NCBI GenBank assembly: GCA_965602035.1 | Contig: OZ271919.1 | Coordinates: 1,054,001 to 1,118,000 of the forward strand | Source of the DNA: Natronospirillum sp965602035 | GTDB taxonomy: Bacteria; Pseudomonadota; Gammaproteobacteria; Pseudomonadales; Natronospirillaceae | Reading direction: 5' to 3' | DNA length: 64,000 nt | In this document: in pieces, positions 49,991-59,234 of the stretch | Layout: each line of letters opens with the position of its first letter | How positions within the stretch are numbered: the first letter of the stretch is position 1 | Notes under the pieces: model-generated | Databases searched by the model: none | Told to the model about the DNA's origin: nothing | What the model saw: the letters and a program-made list of their open reading frames with translations, nothing else | Position numbers and translations under genes: made by a program

Positions 49991-50755
49991 TTATGACACC
50001 TCCCCTGATTCAAGATTTTGCAGGAAGGGCTTGAACCCCTGTTCACCCATCCAGAATTCCATGAGGTTCTCAACACCGCGACTCGTCAGGGTGGCGCCCG
50101 AAATGGCATCGATATCGTGCTCTTCCGGGGCGGTTCCGACCACGTTGACGGCGACATCACCGGATTCGTTGTAGATTTCCTTGCCCGGCCACTGAGCCAC
50201 CCAGTTCGGGTTGGTGATTTCACCACCCAGCCCCGGTGTTTCACCGTGCTCGTAGAAACCGAGCCCGGCAATCGTGTTCAGGTCGTCTTCCAGCGCGAGA
50301 AACCCATACATTGTGGACCACAGGCCATAGCCGCGGACCGGCAGAATCAGCACGCCGATTTCCCCGCTCTCATCGCGTGAGATGTATACCAGGGAGTATT
50401 CTTCCAGCCGCGACAGCCCGGCAATGTCTTCGCCACTAGACAGCGCTCTCGATGTCTGCGGGTTACGCGCTGCCTGGCGCTGATTGAACTCGTCAGGGTC
50501 AATGTCATCGGCGAATTCGCCGGTGCGCAGATTGATGACCCGGGTTTCTATGGATTCGAACTGCTCCTCCACAGACATCGACGGGTCACGCAGACCAGCC
50601 GCCTGGAGAATGTTCGCCTTCATGTCCAGTTCCACGTTCTGCTGCTGCATGGGTCGTAACACAACGGCGGCGGCTGACACAACCACCGCGCAGACCAGAC
50701 AGACCGCAAAAGCGACAATAATAATATTCTGAACCGAATCTCTGTCACGCGACAC
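49991..50755 (-). CDS. nqrC: Na+-NQR subunit C (covalent FMN)
   Basis: This 254-residue periplasmic subunit is anchored by one N-terminal helix (NIIIVAFAVCLVCAVVVSAAAVVL). The FMN attachment motif is ISGATLTSRGV (Thr linked by ApbE). GTG 50755 is chosen because GGAGGG precedes it and it gives the family length; it overlaps nqrB by 11 bp. The central beta-rich region includes GYGLWSTMYGFLALE. Confidence 0.95.
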   Translation of the reverse strand: MSRDRDSVQNIIIVAFAVCLVCAVVVSAAAVVLRPMQQQNVELDMKANILQAAGLRDPSMSVEEQFESIETRVINLRTGEFADDIDPDEFNQRQAARNPQTSRALSSGEDIAGLSRLEEYSLVYISRDESGEIGVLILPVRGYGLWSTMYGFLALEDDLNTIAGLGFYEHGETPGLGGEITNPNWVAQWPGKEIYNESGDVAVNVVGTAPEEHDIDAISGATLTSRGVENLMEFWMGEQGFKPFLQNLESGEVS

Positions 50756-51950
50756 GGGCGGCCCTCCGTTTGATGTTGGCTCTGACCACGTAGTAGTCAA
50801 TCAGAGGTGCAAAGATGTTGGCAAATAGTATGGCCAGCATGATGCCTTCCGGGAAGGCCGGGTTGATGACACGGATCAGGACCGTCATGACACCGACCAG
50901 GCCACCGAACCACCATTTACCCAAATTCGTCATGGAAGCCGATATCGGATCGGTCGCCATGAACATCATGCCGAACGCGAAGCCGCCGAGCACCAGGTGC
51001 CAGTACCAGGGAACCGCGAACAGCGGGTTGGTTTCCGAGCCGGCCCAGTTGAACAGCAATGACGTCAGCACCATGCCGAGCATGACACCGGCCACAATGC
51101 GCCAATTGGCAATGCCCATCACCAGCAGGACAGCACCGCCGAGCAATACCAGCAACGTGGAGGTTTCACCCATGGAGCCCTGAATAACACCCAGGAAGGC
51201 AGTGCTCCAGTTGATACCGCCGTCGATCATCGCCTGCACACCGCCATCCTGGGCCATGCTCAGTGCTGTCGCACCGGTAAAGCCGTCGACAGCCGTCCAG
51301 ACTTCATTACCCGACATACTCGCGGGATAGGCGAAATACAGGAATGCACGGCCGGTCAGTGCCGGGTTCAGGAAGTTCTTGCCGGTACCGCCGAACACTT
51401 CCTTGCCAACCACGACACCGAAGGTGATACCCAGTGCGACCTGCCAGAGCGGCAGCGTGGGCGGACAGATCAGCGCGAACAGGACCGAAGTCACAAAGAA
51501 GCCTTCGTTTACCTCGTGTTTGCGCACCGTAGCAAACAGGACTTCCCAGAAACCGCCGACCAGAAAGGTTACCGCGTAGATCGGCACGAAGTGCCAGAAG
51601 CCATACCAGAAATTGTCCCAGATACTGGAGGGATCATAGCCGGAGAGCATGCTGATGAAGGTATGCCGCCAGCCGACCGGATCAGCAAAGTCACCCGCCG
51701 CCAGTGCCGTGTTGGCCTGAAAGCCAATATTCCACATACCGAAGAACATGGCCGGGAAGGTACAGAGCCAGACCGTGATCATGATGCGCTTGAGGTCCAT
51801 ACCGTCGCGCACATGTGCTGTTGTACGTGTTACATCGGACGGACGATAGAAAAAGGTATCAACCGCCTCGTACAGGGAATACCACTTCTGGTATTTACCG
51901 CCTTCGGTAAACTGCGGTTCGATGTCGTCCAGAAATTTACGCAGACCCAT
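50745..51950 (-). CDS. nqrB: Na+-NQR subunit B (covalent FMN, riboflavin, Na+ channel)
   Basis: This 401-residue subunit has about ten helices. The FMN-Thr motif is TGATALS in VDGFTGATALSMAQ, and family blocks such as GGTGKNFLNPALTGRAFLYFAYP and DPISASMTNLGKW are present. It forms the sodium pathway. The start lies 3 bp after nqrA, and the end overlaps nqrC. Confidence 0.97.
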   Translation of the reverse strand: MGLRKFLDDIEPQFTEGGKYQKWYSLYEAVDTFFYRPSDVTRTTAHVRDGMDLKRIMITVWLCTFPAMFFGMWNIGFQANTALAAGDFADPVGWRHTFISMLSGYDPSSIWDNFWYGFWHFVPIYAVTFLVGGFWEVLFATVRKHEVNEGFFVTSVLFALICPPTLPLWQVALGITFGVVVGKEVFGGTGKNFLNPALTGRAFLYFAYPASMSGNEVWTAVDGFTGATALSMAQDGGVQAMIDGGINWSTAFLGVIQGSMGETSTLLVLLGGAVLLVMGIANWRIVAGVMLGMVLTSLLFNWAGSETNPLFAVPWYWHLVLGGFAFGMMFMATDPISASMTNLGKWWFGGLVGVMTVLIRVINPAFPEGIMLAILFANIFAPLIDYYVVRANIKRRAARVA

Positions 51951-51953
51951 GCC

Positions 51954-53303
51954 TCAGCCCTCTTTCTCAATCGTCGTCAGTGCTTCCCGCAGGATCGGGC
52001 CGTACTCATACTTGCCGGCGCAGACAAAACTGCACAGGGCGAGATCCTCTTCATCAAGCTCCAGCGCACCCAGCGCTTCCGCCTGATCCATGTCACCGCT
52101 GGCAATCGCCCGCAGTAACTGGGTCGGGAGAATGTCCAGCGGCATGACTTTCTCGTACTGCCCCAACGGCAGCATCGCACGCTCTGACCCGTTGGTTGTC
52201 GTGTCGAAAGCAAACCGCTTTCCGCCCATGAGCTTAGAAACATAGAGGTTCAAAACCGAAAATTTATCGGTGCCGGCTCTCAGGTAATGCAGCATCGGCC
52301 GATCGTTGCCCTCACGCAACACGCTGATCTGCGTGTGCTTGCGACCGAGCCAGGACACTTCATCAATGATGGCGCGGCCGCCCCAGACGGAGCCGGAAAT
52401 AATGCGCACCTCATCGTCTTCGTGCAGCTCACCACGTGTCAGCTCCGGCAGGCTGGCGCCGACCCGGGTTACCAGCAACCGGGGCTCACGGACCATCGGC
52501 CCGCCAAGCGCGACCATACGTTCCAGGCTTATCTGACCCGTCGTGAACAGCCGGCCGATGGCAATCACGTCCTGATAGCCCAGTGACCAAACCGTGCGGT
52601 CCAGACTGACCGGCTCCAGGAAGTGAATATGTGTGCCGGTATTGCCCGCCGGGTGAACACCACCGAACTCTTCAACGCGCACATTGTCCGTGACCGGGAT
52701 ATCGGCACCAGGCGCTTTCGTGACGTAGGTGGTTCCCTCGGTAAGCCGGCTGACGACTGTCAGGCCATTGCGAAACGCCTCGGCGTTATCGCCCTGTTGG
52801 AGCACCACAGCGGGGTCCGCTGCGAGCGGGTTGGAATCCATGGCATTCACGAACAGGGCTCGTGGTTCACCGTCGACCGAAGGTACCTTGCTGAACGGCC
52901 GGGTACGCAGCAGCGTCCACTCACCCGAATTGACGAGCTGGTCCACGATGGTCTGGCGGTCCAGACCGGCCAGTTTGTCAGCCGACCAGGCCTCGAAGGT
53001 CTCGGCCTCTTCCTCTTTATCAAGATCAATCACCAGCGATTGAAAAACCCGACGCTTGCCGCGATTGATTGCCCGGACCACACCGGCCCCCGGCGCTGTG
53101 TAGGTAACACCCTCTGTCTTCTTGTCCGTGAACACCGGTTGACCGATCTTTACCCGGTCACCTTCACGAACCAGCATGGTCGGTTTCATGCCATTGTAGT
53201 CGTAACCGACCAACGCCACCGACGAGACAGGATTACCCTGAGCTGGGGACTGTGCGGGCTCACCAGTAATCGGAAGGTCGAGACCTTTCTTGATTGTGAT
53301 CAT
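51954..53303 (-). CDS. nqrA: Na+-NQR subunit A
   Basis: This 449-residue soluble subunit starts at ATG 53303 (MITIKKGLDLPITGEP), the conserved NqrA start; the 57-codon in-frame upstream extension is not part of it. The RnfC/NqrA barrel region (YTAPGAGVVRAINRGKRRV) and quinone-site-proximal C-terminal regions are present. It is the first gene of nqrABCDEF-apbE-nqrM, probably running into sthA. Confidence 0.97.
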   Translation of the reverse strand: MITIKKGLDLPITGEPAQSPAQGNPVSSVALVGYDYNGMKPTMLVREGDRVKIGQPVFTDKKTEGVTYTAPGAGVVRAINRGKRRVFQSLVIDLDKEEEAETFEAWSADKLAGLDRQTIVDQLVNSGEWTLLRTRPFSKVPSVDGEPRALFVNAMDSNPLAADPAVVLQQGDNAEAFRNGLTVVSRLTEGTTYVTKAPGADIPVTDNVRVEEFGGVHPAGNTGTHIHFLEPVSLDRTVWSLGYQDVIAIGRLFTTGQISLERMVALGGPMVREPRLLVTRVGASLPELTRGELHEDDEVRIISGSVWGGRAIIDEVSWLGRKHTQISVLREGNDRPMLHYLRAGTDKFSVLNLYVSKLMGGKRFAFDTTTNGSERAMLPLGQYEKVMPLDILPTQLLRAIASGDMDQAEALGALELDEEDLALCSFVCAGKYEYGPILREALTTIEKEG

Positions 53304-53649
53304 AGTGCAATGCCCGTTACTTTCTTCTGAACCTGAGAAGCCACGAAGCGGGCCTGCAGCCCCCTGTCGTGACTTCAGAAATACGGATATCAGGCCTGCC
53401 GGCCCCTCGGGGCGACAGCGCAGTGCCTGTTTGCGGGTATTACGACGACCGCAATCGACAACAGAAAAGGCCATTCGGCGTCTCTGCCAGATACCGCTTC
53501 CGTTATACCCTCTGAAATCGGGCCCTAGTATAAAGCGCCAGTCTGCCCATTACCACCGTTGTACAGGCACGGAATCTCCGGTTCGGATCGGTAGCATCTG
53601 CAGCGTCAACTGGTAAAATGACGGGCCTTTTACGAGCCGAGGTTTCCGG
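53304..53649. promoter_or_regulatory. 346-bp divergent nqrA/mfd intergenic region
   Basis: No gene is supported here. A possible nqr promoter on the minus strand has -10 TATACT (53532-53527) with a weak -35 TGGTAA 17 bp away, giving a leader of about 220 bases that contains a compact hairpin GCCCC-TC-GGGGC (53402-53413). For mfd, a TAAAAT box near 53613 is the only -10 candidate. The long nqr leader may be regulatory; I see no known riboswitch in it. Confidence 0.4.
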
Positions 53650-56600
53650 GTGACCACGACGACCGACCACCGTGAATCGAGCCTGTTACAGCACCATCTC
53701 AGTGCAAACCCTGCCGATATTCTGCCCGGGCCACCACCGCTGCAGCCGGGCGACCGGCGTCGATGGGGCCGGTTGCCTCCCGGTGCGGATGCATGGACTC
53801 TGGCCGGTCTCTGCCAGGCGCACGCCGCACAGTGCAGCGACAAGGGCCTGACTCCCGGTCCGGTTGTTGTCATCGGAGCCGGCACGAGCGATCTCGAGCG
53901 TCTGCAGCAGGAATATCAGGTGTTTTCACCGGATCACCGGTCGGGCGAGTGGCTACCGGATTGGGAAACGCTGCCTTACGATAATTTTTCGCCGCATCAG
54001 GACATTGTCTCAGAGCGTCTGAGGTTACTGTCCGATCTTGCCACCGGGGCGTCGGGGTTGGCAGCAACGCCACTGTTTGTGCCTCTGACCACACTGATTC
54101 ACCGGGTACTGCCCCGCGATTATCTGGCACAACGGAGTTTCCGGGTTGCTCTCGGCGACCGGATCAACCTGGCGCAACTGCGCGCGCGGCTCACTGATGT
54201 GGGGTATGTGGCTGCCAGCACGGTAACGGAGCATGGCGAATTTGCTGTCCGGGGCGGCCTGATCGACCTGTTCCCGATGGGGGCGGCGACGCCACTGCGT
54301 ATCGAGTTGTTCGACGATGAAGTGGAATCGATACGGCTGTTTGATCCCGAAACACAGCGCACAGAGCAGTCGGTCGACCGGTTTTCGCTGCTCCCGGCTC
54401 GCGAATTCCCGCTGAACGATGACGGAATTGCTCAGTTCCGGGAGGCCTTCCGGGCCCGGTTCAACACCGACCCCCGGCATTGCTCGGTTTATCAGGATGT
54501 ATCGGCCGGTCTGGCGCCCGCCGGCATTGAGTATTACCTGCCGCTGTTTTTCGGCGAATTGCCCACTCTGTTCGACTACCTGCCGGATCACTCCCTGATT
54601 CTGGTAGTGGGTGATGTGCGTGAAGAAATGCAGCATCTGCGCAGCGATATCGAGCAGCGCTATGAGAACCGGCGGCATGACCTCAGCCGGCCTGTTCTGC
54701 CACCCAACGACCTTTATCTGGGCGCCGACGAACTTGACCGGGCTCTTAAACAGTACCCGCGCATCGAATTTTACCCGGGCGAGGCCAGCGGTGCCGGCGC
54801 CCTGAACGCGCGCTTTTCGCAGCCGCGTTCCATGCCGATTGATCATCGCAGCCAACAACCGCTCAGGGCTGTCACCCGGTTTCTCTCTGAGCGCCAGGCA
54901 GGGGAACGCGTATTGTTCTGCGCGGAAACCCGGGGACGCCGGGAGAACCTTCTGGACCTGCTGAACGACCATGGCATACGCCCGGACCTGTTCGAGGACT
55001 GGCCGGAATTCGCCGCTGCGGATGCCCCGGTCGGCCTTGCTGTGGCTCCGCTCAGCCAGGGTGTGGTGCTCCCGGAAGCCGGACTGCACCTGATCAGCGA
55101 AACCCAGTTGTTCGGCGAGCAGACCGTTCGTGCGCGCCAGCAGACGCCGAGTCGCGATCTCGACAGTTCCGAGCTGGCCATACGAAATCTTGCGGAGCTG
55201 AAGTCCGGCCAGCCTGTGGTGCATCTCGAGCACGGTGTCGGGCGCTACCAGGGGCTTCAGACATTACCGGTTGACGGGCAGGAGCACGAGTTCCTGCAAC
55301 TCGAATACGCCAATGAGGCGAAACTGTACGTTCCGGTGACCCATCTGCACCTGATCAGCCGTTATGCCGGTGGTGAGGACAGCCAGGTCCCGCTCCACCG
55401 GTTAGGCAGTGAGCGCTGGCAGAATGCCCGGCGCAAGGCCGCCGAGAAAATCCGGGATACCGCCGCTGAGCTGCTGGACGTGTACGCCCAGCGCGAGGCG
55501 CAGTCCGGGTTCGCGTTCCCAGCACCCGGTGAGGATTACCGTCGGTTCGCGGCAGAATTTCCGTTTGAGGAAACACCGGACCAGCGAGTGGCCATAAACG
55601 CTGTCGTGCAGGATATGATGCGACCGCAGCCAATGGACCGCCTGATCTGCGGTGACGTCGGCTTCGGCAAGACGGAAGTCGCAATGCGGGCGGCGTTTAT
55701 TGCGGCGCATGCCGGCAAGCAGGTCGCGCTGCTGGTACCCACCACGCTGCTCGCGCAGCAGCATGCAGACAGTTTCACGGATCGCTTCGCCAACTGGCCG
55801 TTGCGCATTGAAGTACTCTCCCGATTCCGCACCGGCAAGGCCACTGAACGCGTTCTGGAGGGCCTGGAAAACGGCAAGGTCGACATTGTCGTAGCGACCC
55901 ACAAGTTGCTGTCGCGGAACGTACGCTTTAAAGACCTCGGGCTGCTCATCGTTGACGAGGAGCACCGGTTCGGCGTGCAGCAGAAGGAAAAGATCAAGGC
56001 CATGCGCGCCAACGTCGATATTCTCGCGCTGACCGCGACCCCGATTCCGCGCACGCTGAACATGGCCATGTCGAGCATCCGGGACCTGTCGATTATTGCC
56101 ACCCCGCCCGCGCGGCGGCTTTCTGTGAAGACCTTTGTCCGCGAGCGCGACGACGCCCTGGTCAAGGAATCGGTCTATCGGGAAATTCTTCGCGGCGGCC
56201 AGGTGTTTTTCCTGCATAACGAAGTCCGCGATATAGAGCGCATCGCCGACGAGGTAAAGGCAATGGTGCCGGAAGCCCGCGTCGCCATCGGTCACGGGCA
56301 GATGCGCGAACGTGAACTGGAAAAGGTCATGTCCGATGTCTACCACAAGCGCTATAACGTGCTGGTGTGTACGACGATTATCGAGACCGGTATCGATATA
56401 CCCTCTGCCAATACGATCATTATCGACCGTGCCGACAAATTCGGTCTGGCTCAGTTACACCAGTTGCGCGGTCGCGTGGGCCGATCCCATCACCAGGCCT
56501 ACGCCTACCTGCTGACACCGCCCTGGAAGGGGCTGTCAGCGGATGCCCAGAAGCGGCTGGAAGCCATCGCCGACGCACAGGACCTGGGCGCCGGGTTCAT

Positions 56601-57216
56601 GCTGGCCACGCACGACATGGAAATCCGTGGTGCGGGTGAGCTGCTGGGTGAAGACCAGCACGGGCACATCGAATCCATCGGGTTTTCGCTCTATATGGAA
56701 ATGCTGGAGGCGGCCGTTACCGCACTGAAGTCGGGGCGCGAACCGGATGTCAGCCTCGCTGACACCCACACCGTTGAAGCCAATCTGCACATCCCTGCCC
56801 TGATTCCTGCAGACTATATACCGGACATCAATACCCGTCTCACGCTGTACAAACGGATCGCCAGTGCCCGGGACGATGAGGAACTCAGACAACTGCGCGT
56901 GGAATTGATCGACCGATTCGGTCTGCTGCCGGATGCCCTGAAGAACCTGTTCGAGCTTACCCGACTTCGACATCGACTTGAGCACCTCGGCATTGATAAA
57001 CTCACCATCAATGACCAGGGAGGCGCTCTCGAGTTTTCAGCCCGCACGCGGATCAACCCGATGACGGTGGTGAAATTGGTGCAGGAGAAGCCGGCGACCT
57101 ATCAGATGCGCCGCAGTGACCGGCTGGCATTTTCCGAGCCGAGTGACACCGCCGAGTCCCGGTTCCGGCTCGCCGACCAGTTGCTTGATACGGTCGGGCG
57201 GGACGCCGACGCATGA
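53650..57216 (+). CDS. mfd: Transcription-repair coupling factor Mfd
   Basis: This 1188-residue ATP-driven translocase removes stalled RNA polymerase and recruits UvrA. The UvrB-like N-terminal domains are followed by the polymerase-interacting CarD-like domain near 520-580 (SGQPVVHLEHGVGRYQGLQ). The helicase core has Walker A CGDVGFGKTEVAMRAA, VDEEHRFGV (DEEH box), LTATPIPRTLNMAM and QLRGRVGRSHHQAYAYLL. The C-terminal D7 domain is present. The start is GTG 53650 with GAGG upstream. The length is slightly above E. coli (1148). Confidence 0.97.
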   Translation: MTTTTDHRESSLLQHHLSANPADILPGPPPLQPGDRRRWGRLPPGADAWTLAGLCQAHAAQCSDKGLTPGPVVVIGAGTSDLERLQQEYQVFSPDHRSGEWLPDWETLPYDNFSPHQDIVSERLRLLSDLATGASGLAATPLFVPLTTLIHRVLPRDYLAQRSFRVALGDRINLAQLRARLTDVGYVAASTVTEHGEFAVRGGLIDLFPMGAATPLRIELFDDEVESIRLFDPETQRTEQSVDRFSLLPAREFPLNDDGIAQFREAFRARFNTDPRHCSVYQDVSAGLAPAGIEYYLPLFFGELPTLFDYLPDHSLILVVGDVREEMQHLRSDIEQRYENRRHDLSRPVLPPNDLYLGADELDRALKQYPRIEFYPGEASGAGALNARFSQPRSMPIDHRSQQPLRAVTRFLSERQAGERVLFCAETRGRRENLLDLLNDHGIRPDLFEDWPEFAAADAPVGLAVAPLSQGVVLPEAGLHLISETQLFGEQTVRARQQTPSRDLDSSELAIRNLAELKSGQPVVHLEHGVGRYQGLQTLPVDGQEHEFLQLEYANEAKLYVPVTHLHLISRYAGGEDSQVPLHRLGSERWQNARRKAAEKIRDTAAELLDVYAQREAQSGFAFPAPGEDYRRFAAEFPFEETPDQRVAINAVVQDMMRPQPMDRLICGDVGFGKTEVAMRAAFIAAHAGKQVALLVPTTLLAQQHADSFTDRFANWPLRIEVLSRFRTGKATERVLEGLENGKVDIVVATHKLLSRNVRFKDLGLLIVDEEHRFGVQQKEKIKAMRANVDILALTATPIPRTLNMAMSSIRDLSIIATPPARRLSVKTFVRERDDALVKESVYREILRGGQVFFLHNEVRDIERIADEVKAMVPEARVAIGHGQMRERELEKVMSDVYHKRYNVLVCTTIIETGIDIPSANTIIIDRADKFGLAQLHQLRGRVGRSHHQAYAYLLTPPWKGLSADAQKRLEAIADAQDLGAGFMLATHDMEIRGAGELLGEDQHGHIESIGFSLYMEMLEAAVTALKSGREPDVSLADTHTVEANLHIPALIPADYIPDINTRLTLYKRIASARDDEELRQLRVELIDRFGLLPDALKNLFELTRLRHRLEHLGIDKLTINDQGGALEFSARTRINPMTVVKLVQEKPATYQMRRSDRLAFSEPSDTAESRFRLADQLLDTVGRDADA

Positions 57217-57287
57217 CGAGACCGGCGGGTACAGGAGCAGCGGCGTTCGGTAGCAGAGGCCAACCACAGCACAGGGGAAACCGCTTG

Positions 57288-58313
57288 ATGCAAGCAGCGA
57301 CAAGGGTGGCGTTACCGGTTCGTAAGTGTGCGAAGCTCGCCGTTCTGGCTGCGAGTCTGGTGCTGATAGCCGCCCTTCAGGCCGGTGCCCAGGAGAACCC
57401 GACGGCCGGAGGTACCGGGCAGGCGCAACCGGCAGAAAATCCGGGCGTGGAAGAGAATACCAATGTCGGGCGCTGGTACCAGGTTGAACTGATACTGTTC
57501 TCCCGCCGGGAAACGCCCGAAGTGACAGAGAACTGGCCACGATTTCCCGACCTGACATCCGTTGAGCAGGCGCGTCCGCTGTGGCAGCCGCCGACGAGGC
57601 TGGGCGAACTGCAGACGCCACTGCCGGCCGGATCACTCGAGCCCAGCGCGGCGACGCCGCTTCAGTGGCCATTGATCGACCCCGAAACCGGAACGGAAAA
57701 GCCCTTTGTGATTCTGCCGCAATCCGAATTGCAGTTGCGGGAAGAGGCAGCAGCGATCAACGATAACCGCAACCGCTCGGTGGTGTTGCACACCGGATGG
57801 AACATGCCGGTACAGGGAGAAGCGGACGCTGACTTTTTCCGACTGCACTCCGAACTCGACAGCACGCCCCGCCAGCGCACAATGCTCGATGGTACGTTGC
57901 GGGTATATGTGGGGCGCTTCCTGCACGTGGCAACACAACTGTATGCCACCGATTATCAGCTTGCGGAGGAGCCACTGCGCGTCTTTTTCGGCGACAGCTC
58001 GGGGCCCGAGCTCACCCCGGAACTTGCATCGGCTGATACCCGCTACGGGCCGTGGCGGCCGGAACTTCGACGGCCCGGCGCAGCCGACTCACTGGCCCCG
58101 CAGTGGGTACCCTCACAGAGTATACGGTTTACCGAAACCCGGCGCATGCGGAGCAATGAACTGCATTATCTGGACCACCCGAGGCTCGGGCTGGTCATCC
58201 GGTTCACCCCTTATGAACCCTATGACCCGTCAGCACCTGAGGAAGAGACTACAGACGACACCGAAACGGCGCCGGCAGATGATGCGGTCGGGGAAACCGC
58301 CGATCAGGGCTGA
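57288..58313 (+). CDS. CsiV family secreted protein
   Basis: This 341-residue protein starts at ATG 57288 behind AGGGGAAA. It has a signal peptide (basic start, LAVLAASLVLIAALQ, cleavage near AGA-QE), so it is periplasmic. The CsiV pattern is visible: WYQVELILFSRRE at the start of the mature protein, GTLRVYVGRFLHVATQLYA in the middle and RRMRSNELHYLDHPRLGLVIRFTPY near the end. The tail is acidic. CsiV was linked to activation of a peptidoglycan ligase-like/crosslinking function; that role is not demonstrated here. The mfd-csiV-mtiP neighbourhood equals that of Pseudomonas. Confidence 0.85.
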   Translation: MQAATRVALPVRKCAKLAVLAASLVLIAALQAGAQENPTAGGTGQAQPAENPGVEENTNVGRWYQVELILFSRRETPEVTENWPRFPDLTSVEQARPLWQPPTRLGELQTPLPAGSLEPSAATPLQWPLIDPETGTEKPFVILPQSELQLREEAAAINDNRNRSVVLHTGWNMPVQGEADADFFRLHSELDSTPRQRTMLDGTLRVYVGRFLHVATQLYATDYQLAEEPLRVFFGDSSGPELTPELASADTRYGPWRPELRRPGAADSLAPQWVPSQSIRFTETRRMRSNELHYLDHPRLGLVIRFTPYEPYDPSAPEEETTDDTETAPADDAVGETADQG

Positions 58314-58430
58314 ACGATCAAGCGCCTCGCATTACCTCGAGGACCGCTGGCTTCGACAAGGCATGCCACGCGTACTCTGAGGCCGAACGCCGGTCCTTGA
58401 GTGAGCGGCGAGCGAACGGTCTTTGGACTG

Positions 58431-59183
58431 TCAACGGTAGAACTGTGCAACCGCCTGCGCAATGACATCGCGCACGTCGACCATGCCCACGCTGAGCGTG
58501 GCCTGTATCTGCTTGAGTGTTATCACATCGGGGCTCTTGCCGGCAGCGGGGTTAACGACCAGCGCCAGCGAGGCATAGTTCAGCTTGAGCTCACGCGCCA
58601 GAACAGCTTCGGGCATGCCGGTCATACCGACAATATCGCAACCGTCACGCTCCATACGCCGGACTTCCGCCGCTGTTTCCAGGCGCGGCCCCTGCGTGAC
58701 GCCGTATACTGCGCCGTCAACCAAAGATTTTCCGGCTTCCCGGGCGGCGCTGAGCACCAGGTCCCGCAGGTTCGTTGAATACGGGTAGGAGAGATCCACG
58801 TGCTTCACCGACCCCATGTCACCTTCATAAAAGGTATGCTCACGGCCCCAGGTGTAATCGATCAACTGGTCCGGCAGCGCCAGAGAGCGGTTCGGGATCC
58901 GGTCAATGCTGATACTGCCCACCGCATTCACCGCCAGCACATCGGTTGCATACAGTTTCTGCAGGGCCCAGAGGTTGGCACGGTAGTTCACCTGGTGCGG
59001 CGGAATGCGGTGCGGGTGTCCGTGCCGGGCAAGAAACAGCACCCGGTTCCCGCCCATGTCACCCTCCAGGATCGGCGCCGAGGTGCTGCCGTACGGCGTC
59101 TGGATATCGTGTGCGTTCAACACCTGCAACCGGCTGGGCTCGGTAAGGCCGGTGCCGCCGATAATGGCGATGGTCCTGGTCAT
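58431..59183 (-). CDS. mtiP: S-methyl-5'-thioinosine phosphorylase
   Basis: This 250-residue purine nucleoside phosphorylase of the MTAP class has IAIIGGTGLTEPS (phosphate loop), FLARHGHPHRIPPHQVNYRANLWAL, TQGPRLETAAEVRRMERDGCDIVGMTGMPEA and VVNPAAGKS. The short C-terminus and the similarity to Pseudomonas PA3004 favour methylthioinosine over methylthioadenosine as substrate, in methionine salvage. It is convergent with csiV. Confidence 0.88.
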   Translation of the reverse strand: MTRTIAIIGGTGLTEPSRLQVLNAHDIQTPYGSTSAPILEGDMGGNRVLFLARHGHPHRIPPHQVNYRANLWALQKLYATDVLAVNAVGSISIDRIPNRSLALPDQLIDYTWGREHTFYEGDMGSVKHVDLSYPYSTNLRDLVLSAAREAGKSLVDGAVYGVTQGPRLETAAEVRRMERDGCDIVGMTGMPEAVLARELKLNYASLALVVNPAAGKSPDVITLKQIQATLSVGMVDVRDVIAQAVAQFYR

Positions 59184-59208
59184 AACTGTTTCTCCCTTTA
59201 CAACAGTT
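59184..59208 (-). promoter_or_regulatory. Hairpin holding the mtiP ribosome-binding site in its loop
   Basis: On the minus strand AACTGTT (59208-59202) can pair with AACAGTT (59190-59184), with an 11-base loop GTAAAGGGAGA that contains the Shine-Dalgarno AGGGAG. The ATG follows directly. The site may present or hide the ribosome site depending on structure. Confidence 0.5.
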
Positions 59209-59234
59209 GCTGAAAGTCCCCTGCCGAAGACGAA

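Noticed and set aside
53304..53474. 57-codon in-frame extension of nqrA
   Set aside because: Members start at MITIKKG; the extension is composition-driven.
58337..58402. Inverted repeat between csiV and mtiP (TCGAGGACCG / CGGTCCTTGA)
   Set aside because: The loop is about 40 bases and there is no U-run, so a terminator call is not justified.
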